A stretch of DNA of 64,000 nucleotides from Lophius americanus (lineage: Eukaryota; Chordata; Actinopteri; Lophiiformes; Lophiidae). The position numbers and the translations under genes were made by a program. The stretch is from positions 543,501 through 607,500 of the forward strand of contig JBBDHG010000106.1 of NCBI GenBank assembly GCA_037951165.1, given 5' to 3'. Below, one piece after another: positions 61,726 through 64,000 of the stretch. How positions within the stretch are numbered: position 1 is the stretch's first letter; each line of letters begins with the position of its first letter. The notes below the pieces were generated by a model, which searched no databases, had not been told where the DNA came from, and saw only the letters and a program-made list of their open reading frames with translations.

Positions 61726-63291
61726 GCGCCACAGCAGCCAGAGTCTGAGAACCATCCAGCCTCCCTCCTCCGCTGAGCTGCTGCTACACGTAAAGGTGGA
61801 GAGCGGGTGGTGCTGGCCTCAGATGATGCGTGGGTGATGAGGGATGGTGCCGACACCCTCGCTGCCTGTCAATGGCGGTCTGAGCGCCGAAGAGCCGCTG
61901 ATATCAGTCCAACACTTCCTTGAACTCTCTCACACGCACACAGGAAGTGGTTAATTGGAGCTTTGCAGCGGCTAATCGCGCTCAGACGATGAAGAGCAGC
62001 GTTTTCTCCCGTGACGCCGAATGCGTAGGATTTATCTTCTGACCGAGGATTCTCGCCGTCGGCGGGTTTGAGGCCCGGCCGTCGCCCCCCCTCCGATGTT
62101 TCTTTCAAGTAGCCGTCTTCAGAGGAGGACGGCGCGTCTTTGCGTCTTCAAACGGAGCGGAGCCGTTGTTGTGAAATCCGCCGAGGGGCTTCAGCGCCGG
62201 AACATTCGCCCCGTCAAACGGAGCGGAGGTTCTTTTGAGGAAATCACGCAAAGACGTTTGAATTGTAAGTAAGTCGTAAGTATTTTAGTCAGGTCTTCCT
62301 GAAAGGTGGCGTGTTATCACGAAGAATTCCTGAGAGCCCCGCCTCCAGCAGGAGCCGAGCAGCTCCAGCACCGGGTTCTGCAGAGCTGCACACAGTAGAG
62401 GATGTTCTGGTCGGTCAATAGAAACGTAATTGCTGCGGGTCCAATGTGCTTAGTGCGTCCGTCCCCTGAGTTCTGCTATCGGGCGGTTCTGCAGGTGTCG
62501 GCGCCCCGACCATGAAAGGGGATTACGGGAGCGATGAAGGCCCGGACCCGGGGCGCCGGGCTCTGCTGCCGTCACACGTTGCAGGTGCTGAGAAAACGCA
62601 AGTATCCAGATTACCTGGAGGCGCCTCTCTCCCGCTGGGATCTTCGTTAACGCGCCCCCAACACCTGATGTCTTGGCTGAATTTTAAATCCCCCACAATG
62701 CATCGCTCTCGCCTCCTCTGATGCTCAGCGGACCGCGACAACATTGTTTGAGGAAATACATCATCATTAAGTCTCTGTTCCACCGTTTCAGACAAGGAAG
62801 GAAGAAGGACCCGAAGAAGAACAGGTACCAGCTGGCAGAGAAGATCCGATGATGCTCACCATCTTCCCATCAGTCAGGTGGGCGGAGCTTCATTCCGCTC
62901 GGTAGACACGCCTCCTCGTTTCTAGAACAGGAATCCCGCCCAGGTTTCAGGCGGGCGGTTCTGGTCACACGGGTTCTTAGTGATGGCCTTAAACCAGCGA
63001 TAAGCAAGACTTCACACAGAGGCCCGTCGGTACCGGACCGGTGTCCGGTTCTGTCTTCTCTTCTTCTTCCCGTTTGGCTTTAATGTATTCAGAACTTAGA
63101 GGATGAGAGAGAAGACGTATCGTTCTGTCACCTCAGAACCTTCCAGCTGATGCGACCCAGACCCACACCGGTGGGAGGAAGACATCATCGGGTAGAACCA
63201 TAGGAGGCTGTAGTGGTTCTGGAAGCTCTCTCTCATCCCGTCTGTGTTTTAACAGTGTGCTCCATCCTTGACCTTCTCCCCGTCCGTCTCA
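61726..63291. other. GC-richer region with a possible terminal exon
   Basis: Mostly unique sequence. At 62792-62852 (+), after the acceptor-like CTGTTCCACCGTTTCAG, a frame reads CAAGGAAGGAAGAAGGACCC onward as QGRKKDPKKNRYQLAEKIR and ends in TGA at 62850. This could be a basic C-terminal exon, but it is only 19 residues and unsupported by a partner exon. Nothing else was recognised. Confidence 0.25.
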
Positions 63292-63331
63292 GAATGATGA
63301 CTTCGCTGCTGAGGCGGCGAAGTCATCATTC
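63292..63331. repeat. 15 bp perfect inverted repeat abutting a 30 bp array
   Basis: 63292-63306 (GAATGATGACTTCGC) pairs perfectly with 63317-63331 (GCGAAGTCATCATTC) around a 10-base loop, TGCTGAGGCG. The right arm's last base is the first base of the first unit of the 30 bp array. Confidence 0.93.
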
Positions 63332-63863
63332 GTTTGATCCGGTTACCACCCTGATCCAGACGTTTGATCCGGTTACCACCCTGATCCAGACGTTTGATCC
63401 GGTTACCACCCTGATCCAGACGTTTGATCCGGTTACCACCCTGATCCAGACGTTTGATCCGGTTACCACCCTGATCCAGACGTTTGATCCGGTTACCACC
63501 CTGATCCAGACGTTTGATCCGGTTACCACCCTGATCCAGACGTTTGATCCGGTTACCACCCTGATCCAGACGTTTGATCCGGTTACCACCCTGATCCAGA
63601 CGTTTGATACGGTTACCACCCTGATCCAGACGTTTGATACGGTTACCACCCTGATCCAGACGTTTGATCCGGTTACCACCCTGATCCAGACGTTTGATCC
63701 GGTTACCACCCTGATCCAGACGTTTGATCCGGTTTCCACCCTGATCCAGACGTTTGATCCGGTTTCCACCCTGATCCAGACGTTTGATCCGGTTTCCACC
63801 CTGATCCAGAAGTTTGATCCGGTTTCCACCCTGATCCAGACGTTTGATCCGGTTACCACCCTG
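63331..63863. repeat. 30 bp minisatellite, 17 full units
   Basis: The unit CGTTTGATCCGGTTACCACC plus CTGATCCAGA is repeated head to tail 17 times, plus a 23 bp partial unit. Units 10-11 (63601, 63631) share GATACGG, and units 14-17 (63721-63840) share GGTTTCC; the others are identical. Both strands are open in several frames because of the period. Confidence 0.98.
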
Positions 63864-64000
63864 AGAAGAACCAGCAGAGGAACACAATCTAATTCTGATC
63901 CGGTCGGCGTCAGGAGAAGGAGCGAGGGTTTATAGAAGGATCCTCAGGTTTTAGGACGGACCGTCTGCTTTTGGTCCTGAAGCATGACAACAGCAGGTCA

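Noticed and set aside
63213..63935. A 240-codon + frame (TLIQTFDPVT repeats) and 212- and 177-codon minus frames
   Set aside because: All three arise from the 30 bp period of the array; only one could be real and none has flanking coding features.

Overview
This is vertebrate, almost certainly teleost, nuclear DNA. The evidence is split genes with GT-AG introns, L2-like and Tx1-like non-LTR retrotransposons of the kind common in fish, a tRNA-headed SINE of fish type, and the gene order stxbp5l - gtf2e1 - rabl3. That order and orientation matches human 3q13.33: gtf2e1 and stxbp5l run the same way and rabl3 is head-to-head with gtf2e1. By my rough sum, tandem repeats fill about 29-30 kb (some 45%) of the window. 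Most long uninterrupted reading frames here are translations of repeat arrays, not genes.

Layout. 1-9410: a giant minisatellite with a ~30 bp unit and higher-order blocks, lying in the first intron of stxbp5l. 11044-11211 (-): the first coding exon of stxbp5l (tomosyn-2). 12103-13208: an L2-like LINE. 15240-17730: a SINE whose middle has expanded to over 2 kb. 19631-19692: a perfect 28 bp hairpin. 21185-29544 (-): complete gtf2e1 (TFIIE alpha), five coding exons and 443 aa. Its first coding intron (5.1 kb) is a tandem array of its own exon/intron boundary, and its fourth is an array of cAMP-response-element octamers. 29545-30724: a shared divergent promoter. 30725-34052 (+): complete rabl3, eight exons and 233 aa, with a Tx1-like LINE piece in intron 2. 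37959-42524 (-): a complete five-exon UDP-glucuronosyltransferase of UGT1 type, 532 aa, with a minisatellite in its 3' UTR and an L2-like LINE in intron 4. 45040-46480: a decayed Tx1-like LINE (ORF1 zinc knuckle and ORF2 endonuclease start). 47-64 kb: mostly arrays (46980-47520, 47935-48235, 49665-53710, 53749-54040, 54878-56410, 59148-61725, 63331-63863) around a possible signal-peptide first exon at 54633-54677 that I cannot name.

Functions. gtf2e1 makes the large subunit of the basal factor TFIIE; rabl3 makes a small Rab-like GTPase; stxbp5l makes a syntaxin-binding regulator of exocytosis; the UGT conjugates glucuronic acid to lipophilic compounds in the ER. They share no pathway, so the conserved synteny is positional. 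The most unusual element is the gtf2e1 intron 1 array. Its ~34 bp unit contains the last 17 coding bases of the exon plus the splice donor, so the primary transcript carries a very large number of AG|GT junctions nearly identical to the real one.
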